Assembly (NCBI RefSeq): GCF_021043365.1
Contig: NZ_JAJNDU010000001.1
Coordinates: 620,001 to 684,000 of the forward strand
DNA: 64,000 bases
Source of the DNA: Sphingomonas sp. IC-11
GTDB lineage: Bacteria > Pseudomonadota > Alphaproteobacteria > Sphingomonadales > Sphingomonadaceae
Direction: 5' to 3'
Both the position numbers and the translations under genes were made by a program. The notes beneath the pieces are model-generated. The model was not told where the DNA came from. It did no database searches and saw only the letters and a program-made list of their open reading frames with translations. Positions 48,598-58,174 of this stretch are shown one piece after another (the stretch's first letter is position 1; each line of letters begins with the position of its first letter).

Positions 48598-50493
48598 GTG
48601 ACCTGCGAAACAGGCCGAACCGGCACCCTCAGCGAGCGAGATTTGGCGTCGATGCACGGAACAGCGACGGATATGAGCGTGCCCGCATCGCGGCAAACCG
48701 GCGCTGCTGCCGGCAGCGGGAACAGCGGCGGCGTGATGCGCGCTGCGCTCGTCGCTTGGCTCATCGCGTCGCTCATCTTCCTGATGATCGGCGCCAAGGA
48801 TATCAATATCCTTCGCTTTTCGGACCCGGACGACGCGATGCGCCTTCTCGAAGTGCGCGATTGGCTCGCCGGTCAGAGCTGGTGGGATGTTGCCCAGCAC
48901 CGGTTCAACCACGGCCACTTTCCCATGCATTGGTCACGGCTGGTCGACTTGCCGTTGGCCGCCATTCTGATCACCGCTACGCCGCTGCTCGGCGAACCTG
49001 CCGCAACGCGATTGGCCATGACGATCGTTCCGTTGCTGTTGCTGCTCGCGACGATGCTGCTGTTGGTGCAGATCACGCGCCGCACCGCGGGGGTCGAAGC
49101 GGCTCGATATGCCGCATTGCTGACGCCGTTGACCCTGCCGTTGGTGGCGCAGATGCGCCCGCTGCGCATCGATCATCACGGTTGGCAGGTCGTCCTGGCA
49201 CTGGTGGCGGTCACATGTTTGCTACACAGGCCCTCGGCGCGCCTTGGGGCGCTCGGCGGACTGGCACTGGCCGCCTTGCTGACCATTTCGATCGAAGGCT
49301 TGCCAATCGCGATCAGCATTGCCGCGGTTGCCGCCGTGGCCTGGGTCTGGAAGCCTGAACGGCGTTCGTTCCTGCTGGCGATGATGTGGGTTCTCGCGGT
49401 TTCCGCCATCGCACTCCATCTGGTGACTCGGGGGCTAGGCTTCTTCCAACCTGTTTGCGACGCCATATCTCCGGCCTGGCTACTGACGCTTGCGGTGGCG
49501 GCGGTGAGCACCTCGGTGGCTGTGTCCATCGGCCGATCCACGGCGATCGCTCGCTTCGCATCTTTGGCCATCGCAGGCGCGGTTACCGGGGTCGTTCTGA
49601 TCCTGTATGCACCTCAATGCCTCTCGGGGCCGTTCGCAACGCTTCCGCCGCTCGCCTACCAGATCTGGTACCTGAATGTTCTCGAAGGCCGGCCGGTGTG
49701 GCAGCAGCCAATCTATCAGGCGTTTGTGACGATGGCAGTTCCAGTCGTGGGCCTGATTGCCACCTCCGCCACATGGTTAAGGGCAGATTCGGAACACAAG
49801 CCACGCTGGGCCATGTTGCTTGTGCTTTTAATTGCGGCGACCACGGTGACGGTGTTCGTCGATCGAGCCGGAGCAACAGCCAATGCTCTGGCGATTCCAG
49901 GTGCCGCGGCCATGCTGCTCGCCCTGCTCATGCGAGCGCGCGCCATCCCCAATGTTGCTGTAAGAACAGCGGCAACCGCTGCAGCGCTGATCATCACGTC
50001 ACCTGGTTATCTCGCGGTCGCTGGTCTGGCGTGGGCGAGGAGCGGCGACCCAGTGTGGCACCATCGAACTGCGCTAAACGAGGCCGGAAAGACCTGCAGG
50101 ACGATCACTGACATCCGATCAGTCGCCGAGTTGCCACCCAGCTTGATCTTCGCGCCTCTCGACGTCGGTCCCGAGATACTCGCCACGACCCAGCACCGGG
50201 CGATCGGCGCCGGCTACCATCGTTCTCCGCAGCCAATGACGACAATCATCCGTTCCTTTGCGGCAGGGCCGGAACATGCAAGGCGGGCGATCCTCGCCAG
50301 CGGCGCTGACTATGTTGCGATGTGCCCGGGGCTGAGCGAAACTGAACTGTATCGCCAGAAATTTCCTGCCGGCTTTTCGGCCCGCCTCGAACGTGGCGAG
50401 CAGTTCGACTGGCTCGAACCGGTCGCGCTGAGCGGGCCGGCACGGGCATGGCGTGTCATTCGGCCCTTGCCCTCGCCGACGCGCCGCCCGTAA
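48598..50493 (+). CDS. Polytopic membrane protein, GT-C glycosyltransferase-like
   Basis: Up to 631 aa with about 11-13 membrane helices. Soon after the first helix comes FSDPDDAMRLLEVRDWL (near residue 77) and then HGHFPMHWSRLVDLP, an acidic-pair first loop like that of GT-C enzymes and oligosaccharyltransferases, which use lipid-linked sugars. The last 110 residues form a soluble domain. It has no family I can name with certainty. Start uncertain: GTG 48598 or ATG 48652, 48673 or 48736. Follows the flavoprotein by 28 bp. Confidence 0.65.
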   Translation: MTCETGRTGTLSERDLASMHGTATDMSVPASRQTGAAAGSGNSGGVMRAALVAWLIASLIFLMIGAKDINILRFSDPDDAMRLLEVRDWLAGQSWWDVAQHRFNHGHFPMHWSRLVDLPLAAILITATPLLGEPAATRLAMTIVPLLLLLATMLLLVQITRRTAGVEAARYAALLTPLTLPLVAQMRPLRIDHHGWQVVLALVAVTCLLHRPSARLGALGGLALAALLTISIEGLPIAISIAAVAAVAWVWKPERRSFLLAMMWVLAVSAIALHLVTRGLGFFQPVCDAISPAWLLTLAVAAVSTSVAVSIGRSTAIARFASLAIAGAVTGVVLILYAPQCLSGPFATLPPLAYQIWYLNVLEGRPVWQQPIYQAFVTMAVPVVGLIATSATWLRADSEHKPRWAMLLVLLIAATTVTVFVDRAGATANALAIPGAAAMLLALLMRARAIPNVAVRTAATAAALIITSPGYLAVAGLAWARSGDPVWHHRTALNEAGKTCRTITDIRSVAELPPSLIFAPLDVGPEILATTQHRAIGAGYHRSPQPMTTIIRSFAAGPEHARRAILASGADYVAMCPGLSETELYRQKFPAGFSARLERGEQFDWLEPVALSGPARAWRVIRPLPSPTRRP

Positions 50494-50502
50494 GGCGGTC
50501 TG

Positions 50503-52173
50503 ATGGACCAGTCGGGGGCGCCCCTTCGTTGGTGGCAGACGCGCACCTTTGTCGCACTCGCCACGCTGATCGCGATCGTTCCGTTACTGTGGCCGGATAT
50601 TCCGCCGCTGGTCGATCTGCCGGGGCATATGGGGCGCTATCGCGTGCAGCTCACGCCGCTGGCGCATGCGCCGTGGCTAGCCGACTGGTACAATTTCGAA
50701 TGGTCGCTGATCGGCAACCTGGGCATCGACCTGCTGGTGGTGCCGTTTGCCGCGCTTTTCGGACTGGAGCTTGGCGTCAAGCTGATCGTAATGACGATCC
50801 CGGCGCTGACGGTCGCTGGGCTGCTCTGGATCGCACGCGAGGTGCATGGGCGAATCCCGCCGACAGCCCTGTTCGCGCTGCCGCTCGCCTATAGCTACCC
50901 GTTCCAGTTCGGGTTCGTAAACTTCGCCCTTTCGATGGGCCTGGCACTTTGCCTCTTCGCCTTGTGGCTGCGGATGGCGCGTCTGAAGCGTATAGGGCTG
51001 CGCGCTGCGCTTTTCGTGCCGCTCTCCTGCCTACTTTGGCTGTGTCACACTTTTGGCTGGGGCGTGCTCGGGGTGCTCGCCTTTTCTGCCGAGATGATCC
51101 GGCAGCACGATGCCCGCAAGGATGCGGGTTCGGGCCATTGGTTCGAAAGCTGGGTGCGCGCCGGGCTCGGCTGCGTTCCGCTTGCCTTGCCGATGATCCT
51201 CATGATCTTCTGGCGTTCGGGTGATCATGTCACCGGCCAGACGGCTGATTGGTTCAACTGGCAGGCGAAGGTCGCCTGGGTGATGATGGTCCTGCGGGAT
51301 CGGTGGGAGTTCTGGGACGTAGCGTCCACCGCCGTGTTCCTGCTGGTTCTGCTCAAGGCCATTCGCGATCCGGCCATCGAATATTCTCGCAATCTGCTCC
51401 TGTCGGCCCTGTTCCTGGCCGCCGTCTACCTCCTGCTGCCGAGGATCGTCTTCGGATCGGCCTATGCGGACATGCGGCTTGCGCCCTTCGTCGTCGCCGT
51501 CGCCCTGATCGCGATAAGGCCGCGGATCGGCATGACGCTGCGCCATGCCGGCGTGCTCGCGATGCTTGGGATGAGCTTCTTTCTGGCGCGCACTGCGGGC
51601 ACTACGGTCAGTTACTGGCTGTTCGATCGTGATTACGACACCGAGCTTGCCGCATTGGACAAGGTGCCCGTGGGTGCGCGCCTCGTATCCTTCGTGGGAA
51701 CGAACTGCCGCAACGAGTGGAAGATGAGTCGCCTGGAGCATCTGCCGGCGATCGCTCTCGTCCGCCGCCTCGCCTACACGAATGATCAATGGTCCATGCC
51801 CGGCGCGCAGCTGCTCACGGCTCGCTACACGGCAGCCGGCATGTTTGCGCACGACTCCTCAGAGATCGTGACGCCCGGTTGGTGCCCGCGGGAGTGGTGG
51901 AAGCCGATCGACTTTTCGATCGCCCGTTTTCCCCGAGAAGCGTTCGATTACGTCTGGTTGATCCGGACTCCGCCCTTCAACCCTCGCTACGCGAGTGATC
52001 TCGATCGGATCTGGCGCTCGCCAACTGGCGCAAGCGCGCTACTGACCGTCAACCGCGAACGGCCGACGCCGCAGATTACGGACGAAGAACTCTACCCGCG
52101 ATGGTTCCTGGAACTTCGCGCGCGTCGTATCCGCGAGCAGCAACTTCAGCTTCCCCCTCCGCCGCGCTCCTGA
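50503..52173 (+). CDS. Second polytopic membrane protein, GT-C-like
   Basis: 556 aa with about 10-12 membrane helices and a soluble C-terminal domain (about 390-556). The first periplasmic loop holds PPLVDLPGHMGRYRVQL near residue 34, with an acidic residue and His near the membrane, a pattern seen in GT-C proteins, but the similarity is general. The family is not recognised. It begins 9 bp after the previous gene, so the two are almost certainly co-expressed. Confidence 0.65.
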   Translation: MDQSGAPLRWWQTRTFVALATLIAIVPLLWPDIPPLVDLPGHMGRYRVQLTPLAHAPWLADWYNFEWSLIGNLGIDLLVVPFAALFGLELGVKLIVMTIPALTVAGLLWIAREVHGRIPPTALFALPLAYSYPFQFGFVNFALSMGLALCLFALWLRMARLKRIGLRAALFVPLSCLLWLCHTFGWGVLGVLAFSAEMIRQHDARKDAGSGHWFESWVRAGLGCVPLALPMILMIFWRSGDHVTGQTADWFNWQAKVAWVMMVLRDRWEFWDVASTAVFLLVLLKAIRDPAIEYSRNLLLSALFLAAVYLLLPRIVFGSAYADMRLAPFVVAVALIAIRPRIGMTLRHAGVLAMLGMSFFLARTAGTTVSYWLFDRDYDTELAALDKVPVGARLVSFVGTNCRNEWKMSRLEHLPAIALVRRLAYTNDQWSMPGAQLLTARYTAAGMFAHDSSEIVTPGWCPREWWKPIDFSIARFPREAFDYVWLIRTPPFNPRYASDLDRIWRSPTGASALLTVNRERPTPQITDEELYPRWFLELRARRIREQQLQLPPPPRS

Positions 52174-52268
52174 ACCGTCGGCGCGTCGTTGCATCGCAGA
52201 AATTTTGCTGCGCCGCGGCACTTGTCGCCTGTTCAGGTGTTCAGACCTGAAAAGGGGAGGGTCACGCC

Positions 52269-53042
52269 TTGAAGGGATGCTTGGCGGCTGGAGCCGCGAT
52301 GCTGATGTGCCTGTCGGCACCGGCAACTGCGGATACGAACCACGGCGGGCAGATCTGGGGCAGTATCCAAGTTACCGCACCACTGACCGACGACGTCTTT
52401 TTGACCGGTGAAGTTCAGCCACGCTTTTCGACCCGCAATGCTGCAACTGCGCCAATCACCATCATTCCGCCGATCATCTCGTGGCGTAAGAGTGAATCTC
52501 TGATCCTGTCCGCCGGCTATCTCTACGCCTTTATCGATGGTGCGCGCCTGCCGCGGGACCTGCACGAAAACCGATTCATCCAGCAGGCATCCTACCGAGT
52601 TGGTGCGATCGGGCGCATCGGTATCCGCGCGCAAACCAGGTTTGAGCAGCGCCAGAGATCTACGGGCAAAGACTGGAACCTTCGCGTGGCGCAGCAAATC
52701 CTGCTCGCAACGCCGCTAACCAAGAAGGAGAGCGGTGGCCCCGTCGGCGTTGTTTCCGCGGAACTTTACTGGAACCTTACCGAGGCTGACTGGGGCGCTC
52801 GCAAGGGCTATGACGATCTGTGGACCTTCGTCGGAGTTCAGCTGCCGGTATCGTCGAGCACGGCGTTCGAGCTCGGCTATCTCAATCAGCGGCAGCGGCA
52901 GGTGAACGGGCGCGTGAACATGAACCATGCGGCGGTGATCGGCGTGTCGTTCCAACTAGCCCGAAAGATCGTACCGCCGAAGGTTGTGCCGACGACCGGG
53001 CCGGGGCTTCAGGCGGTGGCTGATCGTGAGCCCGTCCGCTAG
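52269..53042 (+). CDS. DUF2490 outer-membrane beta-barrel protein
   Basis: 257 aa with a signal peptide (MKGCLAAGAAMLMCLSAPATA). The rest is rich in alternating strands, with QIWGSIQVTAPLTDDVFLTGEVQPRF early and RFEQRQR near residue 120, typical of DUF2490. Predicted porin-like barrel of unknown function. Start TTG at 52269, supported by GGGGAGGG upstream. It follows the GT-C-like genes by 95 bp and converges on the GNAT gene, whose stop is one base away. Confidence 0.78.
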   Translation: MKGCLAAGAAMLMCLSAPATADTNHGGQIWGSIQVTAPLTDDVFLTGEVQPRFSTRNAATAPITIIPPIISWRKSESLILSAGYLYAFIDGARLPRDLHENRFIQQASYRVGAIGRIGIRAQTRFEQRQRSTGKDWNLRVAQQILLATPLTKKESGGPVGVVSAELYWNLTEADWGARKGYDDLWTFVGVQLPVSSSTAFELGYLNQRQRQVNGRVNMNHAAVIGVSFQLARKIVPPKVVPTTGPGLQAVADREPVR

Positions 53043-53043
53043 G

Positions 53044-54174
53044 TCAGCCCCCCTTTCGGAACGGAGTGAGACGTTCAAGAAACTGCTGGTCCATCTCCAC
53101 GGCCGCCCGCTCGCGCACCAGAAAGTCGGCCACAGCGCGGCGGAAGCCCGGATTGGGGATGTAATGCGCCGACCAGGTGGGAACGGGAGCATAGCCGCGG
53201 GTGAGCTTGTGCTCGCCCTGCGCACCAGCCTCTACACTGGTCAGCCCGCGCGCGATCGCTGCATCGATCGCCTGATAGTAACACAGTTCGAAGTGCAGGA
53301 ATGGCACTTCCTGTGTCGCGCCCCAATATCGCCCGTAAAGTGCATCCGCCCCGATCAAGTTCAAGGCACCCGCGATCGGAACGCCGTCCCGCTCCGCAAG
53401 GATCAGAAGCAAGCGATCACCCATTCTTTCTCCCAACAAAGGGAAGAAGGAGTGGGTGAGATAGGGGCGGCCCCATTTGCGGCTTCCGGTGTCCTGGTAA
53501 AATGTCCAAAAAGCTTCCCACTCTCGCGTGCCGATCTGGGCACCCGTGAGATGGCGGATCTCCAACCCCTGAACGGCAGCGGCGCGCTCCTTGCGAATCG
53601 CCTTGCGTTTGCGGCTGGCCAGGGTCGAGAGAAAATCATCGAACGAGCCGTAGCCTTCGTTGCGCCAGTGGAATTGCGTTCCTTCGCGAATTAGCCAGCC
53701 GGCCGCCTCGAATGCAGGCACCTGATCCGGCGACACGAAGGTGGCGTGGGCCGAGGAAAGGTCGTGCTGGTCAGTAACGGCCTCCAGCGCCGCAATTAGC
53801 GCCGGCGCGGCGTCTTGATCACGGAGCAGCAGGCGAGGGCCGGGGACTGGGGTGAACGGAGCTGCGATCTGCAACTTCGGATAATAGGACCCTCCGGCCC
53901 GCTCCCATGCGTCAGCCCAGGCGTGGTCGAACACATATTCGCCCTGGCTGTGTGACTTGGCGTAAGCGGGCGCTACGGCGACGGGCGCGCCATCCGCGCC
54001 GTCCACAACGACGGGCACCGGTTGCCAGCCGCTCCGGCCGCCAACGCTTCCCGAATCTTCCAGAGTCGAGAGGAAGGCGTGGCTGACGAAGGGATTTCCG
54101 TTGCCCGCGCAAGCGTCCCACCATTCGGCAGGGATTTCGGCAACGCCACTTGCCAGACGGGCGGTGACGTTCAT
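53044..54174 (-). CDS. GNAT-like acyltransferase, DUF482 (COG3146) family
   Basis: 376 aa of two GNAT-like halves. The N-terminal MNVTARLASGVAEIPAEWWDAC and FVSHAFLSTLEDSGSVG are the start signature; HFELCYYQAIDAAIARGL near residue 295 and GAQGEHKLTRGY near 319 are the C-terminal family motifs. Related to FemAB-like aminoacyl/acyl transferases, but the donor and acceptor are unknown. It is the last gene of the DUF3572-HAD-RidA-GNAT run, after a 184-bp gap. Confidence 0.85.
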   Translation of the reverse strand: MNVTARLASGVAEIPAEWWDACAGNGNPFVSHAFLSTLEDSGSVGGRSGWQPVPVVVDGADGAPVAVAPAYAKSHSQGEYVFDHAWADAWERAGGSYYPKLQIAAPFTPVPGPRLLLRDQDAAPALIAALEAVTDQHDLSSAHATFVSPDQVPAFEAAGWLIREGTQFHWRNEGYGSFDDFLSTLASRKRKAIRKERAAAVQGLEIRHLTGAQIGTREWEAFWTFYQDTGSRKWGRPYLTHSFFPLLGERMGDRLLLILAERDGVPIAGALNLIGADALYGRYWGATQEVPFLHFELCYYQAIDAAIARGLTSVEAGAQGEHKLTRGYAPVPTWSAHYIPNPGFRRAVADFLVRERAAVEMDQQFLERLTPFRKGG

Positions 54175-54358
54175 GGCCCGTCGTGCCCGCGGCGATTTTG
54201 GCCGCTTTTGATTATCTCGGAGGCGGCAACGGGAGCTCGGATGGCGAGGTGCCTGGAGCAGGATCGCCGCTCGCCATTGCTCGACGGGAGCGAGTGTGAT
54301 GACAAGCGGGGATCGTACAAAGGCACGCTCAGCCTGAACGGAGCAGTGAGACTTAAGT
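54175..54358. other. Gap between GNAT and RidA genes
   Basis: 184 bp in which I see no gene, promoter match or clear hairpin. Confidence 0.3.
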
Positions 54359-54823
54359 TCAGTTGTTCACCGCGATGACGGCGTCGACCTCAACAGCGGC
54401 GTTGCGCGGCAGGGCGGCGACGCCGACGGCAGCACGGGCATGCTTGCCAGCATCGTCGAACAGCGCAACCATCAGGTCCGACGCACCATTTGCCACCTCG
54501 GGCTGATCGCCGAAGCCGGGCGCCGAATTCACGAAAACACCGAGCTTCACGATGCGCGCAACGCGCGACAGATCGCCAAGCGCCGCCTTGGCCTGCGCAA
54601 CCACCATCAGCGCGCACAGCTTGGCCGCTTCCTGGCCGGCGGCAACATCCAGATCGCCGCCGAGTTGGCCGGTCACAACCTTGCCGTCGCGGAATGGAAG
54701 CTGGCCGGAAACGTGGAGAAGACCTCCGGCCTCCACAGCTGGAACATAGGTGGCAACGGGCGCGGCGGCGGTCGGCAGGCTGAGGCCGAGCTCCGCAAGC
54801 TTTTGATCAATACGGTCAGTCAT
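54359..54823 (-). CDS. RidA-family protein
   Basis: 154 aa. RidA proteins hydrolyse reactive enamine/imine intermediates from PLP enzymes. The long form (about 150 aa) with VSGQLPFRDGKVVTGQLGGD near residue 38 and LGVFVNSAPGF near 95 belongs to a divergent branch in which the activity is not always conserved. The ATG at 54823 lies 32 bp after the HAD gene on the same strand. Confidence 0.9.
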   Translation of the reverse strand: MTDRIDQKLAELGLSLPTAAAPVATYVPAVEAGGLLHVSGQLPFRDGKVVTGQLGGDLDVAAGQEAAKLCALMVVAQAKAALGDLSRVARIVKLGVFVNSAPGFGDQPEVANGASDLMVALFDDAGKHARAAVGVAALPRNAAVEVDAVIAVNN

Positions 54824-54855
54824 GCGGGAGTTTCAACACCAGCGATCGGCGTCGG

Positions 54856-55497
54856 TCAATGCTGCGCAGGCTGACCTGCGGCAAACCGGTCGGTGATCCA
54901 CGTCAGCGCCTCGGGCCAAACGTCGATGCGAGCGTGAGCGGCGGGGGCAGGTGGTACGCCCGGTGCGAGCGTCGGCTCCGCGACCATGTGCAGCCGGTGC
55001 ACGTGAGGCGCGAGCTCCGCCACGGACTGATGGTGCATGGGAAGATCATCGATGAAGACCGTTACCGGGTTGCCATGTTCGGCCACGAGCGCCGCCACCG
55101 GACCTCCCTTGGGGCCCTGATTACACTCGACGCGATGCTCGATGCCGAACGCGGCGAGCTGGTCGATGCGGTGGCTGCGGCATTGATCCTGAAGGTTGGT
55201 CAGGATCACAATATCCGCGACCTCCGCGATTTGCGCCAAGGCCTCGCGTGCGTGGGGGACGAGCGTCTGACGGTGCATCTCTCCCGGAAAGAAGCCGTCC
55301 AGAAAGCCCATCATTTCCTCGCGCGACGGAACGCCGCCGTCGTGGCGACGACGCATGTTGCGGCCCAGTTCCCAACTGGTCGGCTCAAAATCGATCTCGT
55401 GCGCTTCGCCCAGCCAGCTTCCGAAATGGCGTACCATGTGCAGGAGTACTTCGTCACAGTCCGAAATGAGCAATGGTCGTGAGGGCTGAGTGATCAT
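54856..55497 (-). CDS. HAD-superfamily hydrolase
   Basis: 213 aa. Motif I is DCDEVLLH at residues 13-20, with the usual nucleophile Asp (Asp13) but the general acid position as Asp15, motif II is LTNLQDQ near 99 and motif III is the IDDLPMH acidic pair near 148. It should hydrolyse a small phosphorylated metabolite; substrate unknown. The gene overlaps the DUF3572 stop by four bases. Confidence 0.87.
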   Translation of the reverse strand: MITQPSRPLLISDCDEVLLHMVRHFGSWLGEAHEIDFEPTSWELGRNMRRRHDGGVPSREEMMGFLDGFFPGEMHRQTLVPHAREALAQIAEVADIVILTNLQDQCRSHRIDQLAAFGIEHRVECNQGPKGGPVAALVAEHGNPVTVFIDDLPMHHQSVAELAPHVHRLHMVAEPTLAPGVPPAPAAHARIDVWPEALTWITDRFAAGQPAQH

Positions 55498-55769
55498 AGC
55501 GACTCCAGTTGGTGACGGGCGCGTACCAACGCTTCCGGCGGAACATCGAGCGATTGCGCACAGGCGATAAGGTCGGGTTCGTGCGCTTCAAGGAACTGAA
55601 GGCACGCAGCCAAAACCGACGAATCGGTCAGGCGGGCGCGAAGATCGTCGGGATCGAGGCCGGTGAGTGAAAGCAGCCGACCTGCCCGATCGGAATCCGA
55701 CAAAGTCCAGGCGAGGGCGCGAAGAGCAAGCGCGTCAGCCGGTTCTTCGTTTGAAACGCCTCGTTTCAT
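55494..55769 (-). CDS. DUF3572 family protein
   Basis: 91 aa, acidic and helical, matching the short conserved alphaproteobacterial DUF3572 proteins (DALALRALAWTLSDSDRAGRL, LTGLDPDDLRARL). Function unknown. It is the first gene of the run with HAD, RidA and GNAT genes, and diverges from divK with 37 bp between starts. Confidence 0.82.
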   Translation of the reverse strand: MKRGVSNEEPADALALRALAWTLSDSDRAGRLLSLTGLDPDDLRARLTDSSVLAACLQFLEAHEPDLIACAQSLDVPPEALVRARHQLESL

Positions 55770-55806
55770 TGCCTATCTTCGCCTGCCAAACGGGGGAAAG
55801 ACGCGC

Positions 55807-56169
55807 GTGGCAAAGAAGGTGCTCGTTGTCGAGGACAACGAACTGAACCTGAAGCTGTTCTGTGACCTGCTGCGTGCGCACGAATATGCGGCTGAACCAG
55901 TGCGTGACGGCCGGGAGGCGGTATCGCGGGCGCGAGAGCTTTCACCAGATCTGATCATCATGGACATTCAGATGCCCCATGTGACTGGCTATGAATTGAT
56001 CCTGGAGCTGAAAAAGGACGGCGAACTGCAAGCCATTCCGGTGATGGCAGTGACAGCCTATGCGGGACGGGATGATGAGGAACGCATCCGCGCCGCCGGG
56101 GCGGAAGCCTATGTGTCAAAGCCGATCAGCCTGTCGCGGTTCATGGATGTGGTCGGCACCCTGATCTAG
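55807..56169 (+). CDS. divK: Single-domain response regulator DivK
   Basis: 120 aa receiver-only protein. VLVVEDNELNLKLFCDLL starts the domain; the phosphorylated Asp is in IIMDIQMPHVTGYE near residue 53, and the conserved Lys in AYVSKPIS near 105. In Caulobacter DivK links the kinases PleC and DivJ to cell polarity and the CtrA pathway. GTG at 55807 is supported by GGGGGAAAG upstream. The usual partner pleD does not follow here. Confidence 0.9.
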   Translation: MAKKVLVVEDNELNLKLFCDLLRAHEYAAEPVRDGREAVSRARELSPDLIIMDIQMPHVTGYELILELKKDGELQAIPVMAVTAYAGRDDEERIRAAGAEAYVSKPISLSRFMDVVGTLI

Positions 56170-56186
56170 ATACCGCAGTGCTGGAT

Positions 56187-56618
56187 CTAGACCAACCCAA
56201 GCTCCGCGAGTTTTCCCATCAACGCCGGCGGGAGAGCGGCCATGCCGCTACTGTCGCCGCCCAAGTCCTCCGGGGCGTCCGCGTGCTCAAGATAGCGCCA
56301 CCCCTGATGCGCGCGTTTGGGTCTCGCCGCGACCAGCCGCAGGACAGGATCAATGTGGATCGCAACTCGGCCGCCCTCAGCCTCGCCGAAGGACAGAATG
56401 GGCGATCTGGCCACTAGCTGGTGCTTGATGATCCAGAAGAGCGAACCGCGACCGGTGATCTCCTCATGACGTTTCGGCAGGTAGCGCGTCGTCAGGAACA
56501 ATGGCCCATGTTTGCCGCGTTCCCGCAGGCGCTCCGCGAGATGCTCGACGTTGGTGTGGCCGAAGGCAACTTTGGTGATGTGTAGAGGTAAGGTTTCAGA
56601 CGGCATGGAAGCCGCCAT
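56187..56618 (-). CDS. DUF1489 family protein
   Basis: 143 aa conserved alphaproteobacterial protein of unknown function. Family features are LHITKVAFG near the start, TRYLPKRHEEITGRGSLFWIIKH near residue 43, and LVAARPKRAHQGWRYLE near 96. It starts 10 bp after mgtE on the same strand and converges on divK. ATG at 56618 has GAGG upstream; ATG at 56606 is an alternative. Confidence 0.82.
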   Translation of the reverse strand: MAASMPSETLPLHITKVAFGHTNVEHLAERLRERGKHGPLFLTTRYLPKRHEEITGRGSLFWIIKHQLVARSPILSFGEAEGGRVAIHIDPVLRLVAARPKRAHQGWRYLEHADAPEDLGGDSSGMAALPPALMGKLAELGLV

Positions 56619-56628
56619 GTGGGGAGCC

Positions 56629-58038
56629 TCAGCCTACGAGGCCAGAGGCAGTCGCGAGCCCCAGAAACGCGAGGAAGCCGATTGAGTCTGTCGTCATGGT
56701 GACGAACACCGATGACGATACCGCCGGATCGGCATTAAATCGCTCAAGCATCACCGGGACCAACACGCCCGCGAGGCCGGCGACCAGAATGTTGGTCATC
56801 ATAGCGGCCGCTATAACGCCGCCCAGCATGGGATTGGCAAAGATGAGCGCCACGCCTGTGCCGATCACCAGCGCCACGGTGGCGCCGTTCAGCAAGGCCA
56901 CGCGGATCTCGCGCGTGATCGCGCGCGCGGTGTTTGACTGAGTCAACTGATTGGTGGCCATGGCACGCACGGTGACTGCCAAGGTCTGCGTTCCGGCATT
57001 CCCCCCGACGCCGGCAACGATCGGCATCAACGTAGCCAAAGCGACCATGCGCTGAATCGTGTCTTCGAACCGCGAGATGATGAATGACGCGAGCAGCGCG
57101 GTGAACAGGTTGGCAATCAGCCAGCGCACGCGCGCCTTATAACTGTCGATCACCGGCTCATTGATATCGCCTTCGCCAGCGCCGGACAGAAGCAGGGCGT
57201 CTTCGCCGGCCTCTTCCTGGATGATATGAACGATGTCGTCGACCGTGATCATGCCGACCAGCCGGCCGGAACCATCAATCACGGCGGCGGAGATCAAGGC
57301 ATATTTCTGAAAGCGAAGCGCCACCTCCTCCTGATCCATATCGACGGGGATCAGCGTCTGTTCACGCTTCATCACGTCGGACATGGAGATCGACCGGGGG
57401 GTACGCAGGATCCACGACAATGCACAGGTGCCGACGGGCTTGTGCGCCGGATCCACGACGAACACTTCCCAGAAGTCGGTTGTCAGCTCCTCGTGGCCAC
57501 GCAGGTAATCGATGGTGTCGCCAACCGTCCAATGCTCTGGCACCGCGATCAATTCGCGCTGCATCAGGCGGCCAGCAGATTCCTCCGGATAGCTCAGCGC
57601 CTCTTCGATGGCGGCGCGATCGTCAGGCTCCATGGCCCGGAGCACTTCGCGCTGCTCCTCGGCATCGAGATCCTCGATGATGGCTACGGCGTCATCGGTG
57701 TCGAGTTCGGACGCAATGTCCGCGACTTGGCGAGCGTCAAGCGCATCGATCAACTGTTCGCGAACATAGTCGTTCATCTCGGCGAACACGTCGCCGTCGA
57801 GCAGGTCCGCTACTGCTGCCGCAAGCGGCGCGCGCTGATCCTCTGGAGTAAGTTCGAAAAGGTCGGCGATGTCGGCGGGATGGAGCGGCTCGACCAGGCG
57901 TTTGGCCTCTTCAGCCTCGCCCGCCTCAACCGCCTGCAAGACGGCATCAACGAATTCGGGCTTCAGCCGATCGTCTTCGTCTAGCTGGTGTTCGCCTTCT
58001 TCGATGCGATCGTCGCCGCGGAGTTCGGTATCGCTCAT
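56629..58038 (-). CDS. mgtE: Magnesium transporter MgtE
   Basis: 469 aa Mg2+ channel. The N-terminal MgtE_N helical domain (about residues 25-135), a CBS pair (about 145-265) that senses cytoplasmic Mg2+, and five membrane helices from about 300, with GVGGNAGTQTLAVTVRAM near 342 as family signature. Acidic residues in the N domain (DELEAD... type clusters) bind Mg2+. No M-box or other riboswitch is recognisable in the 136-bp leader. Confidence 0.95.
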   Translation of the reverse strand: MSDTELRGDDRIEEGEHQLDEDDRLKPEFVDAVLQAVEAGEAEEAKRLVEPLHPADIADLFELTPEDQRAPLAAAVADLLDGDVFAEMNDYVREQLIDALDARQVADIASELDTDDAVAIIEDLDAEEQREVLRAMEPDDRAAIEEALSYPEESAGRLMQRELIAVPEHWTVGDTIDYLRGHEELTTDFWEVFVVDPAHKPVGTCALSWILRTPRSISMSDVMKREQTLIPVDMDQEEVALRFQKYALISAAVIDGSGRLVGMITVDDIVHIIQEEAGEDALLLSGAGEGDINEPVIDSYKARVRWLIANLFTALLASFIISRFEDTIQRMVALATLMPIVAGVGGNAGTQTLAVTVRAMATNQLTQSNTARAITREIRVALLNGATVALVIGTGVALIFANPMLGGVIAAAMMTNILVAGLAGVLVPVMLERFNADPAVSSSVFVTMTTDSIGFLAFLGLATASGLVG

Positions 58039-58174
58039 CGCCCGCCTCCCAACCGGCTGCCTGCTCTTGTCGCGCCTCTAGCGGCAGAGCCTGCCGGTGC
58101 CAACCACGGCGATTTGCGTTCGCGTCGGGGCGCGGGTAGGGCGCCGCATTCCCGATGACCGGAAGGAGCCTGCC

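Noticed and set aside
58039..58174. Magnesium riboswitch in the mgtE leader
   Set aside because: The 136-bp leader is too short and shows none of the conserved M-box helices that I could recognise.
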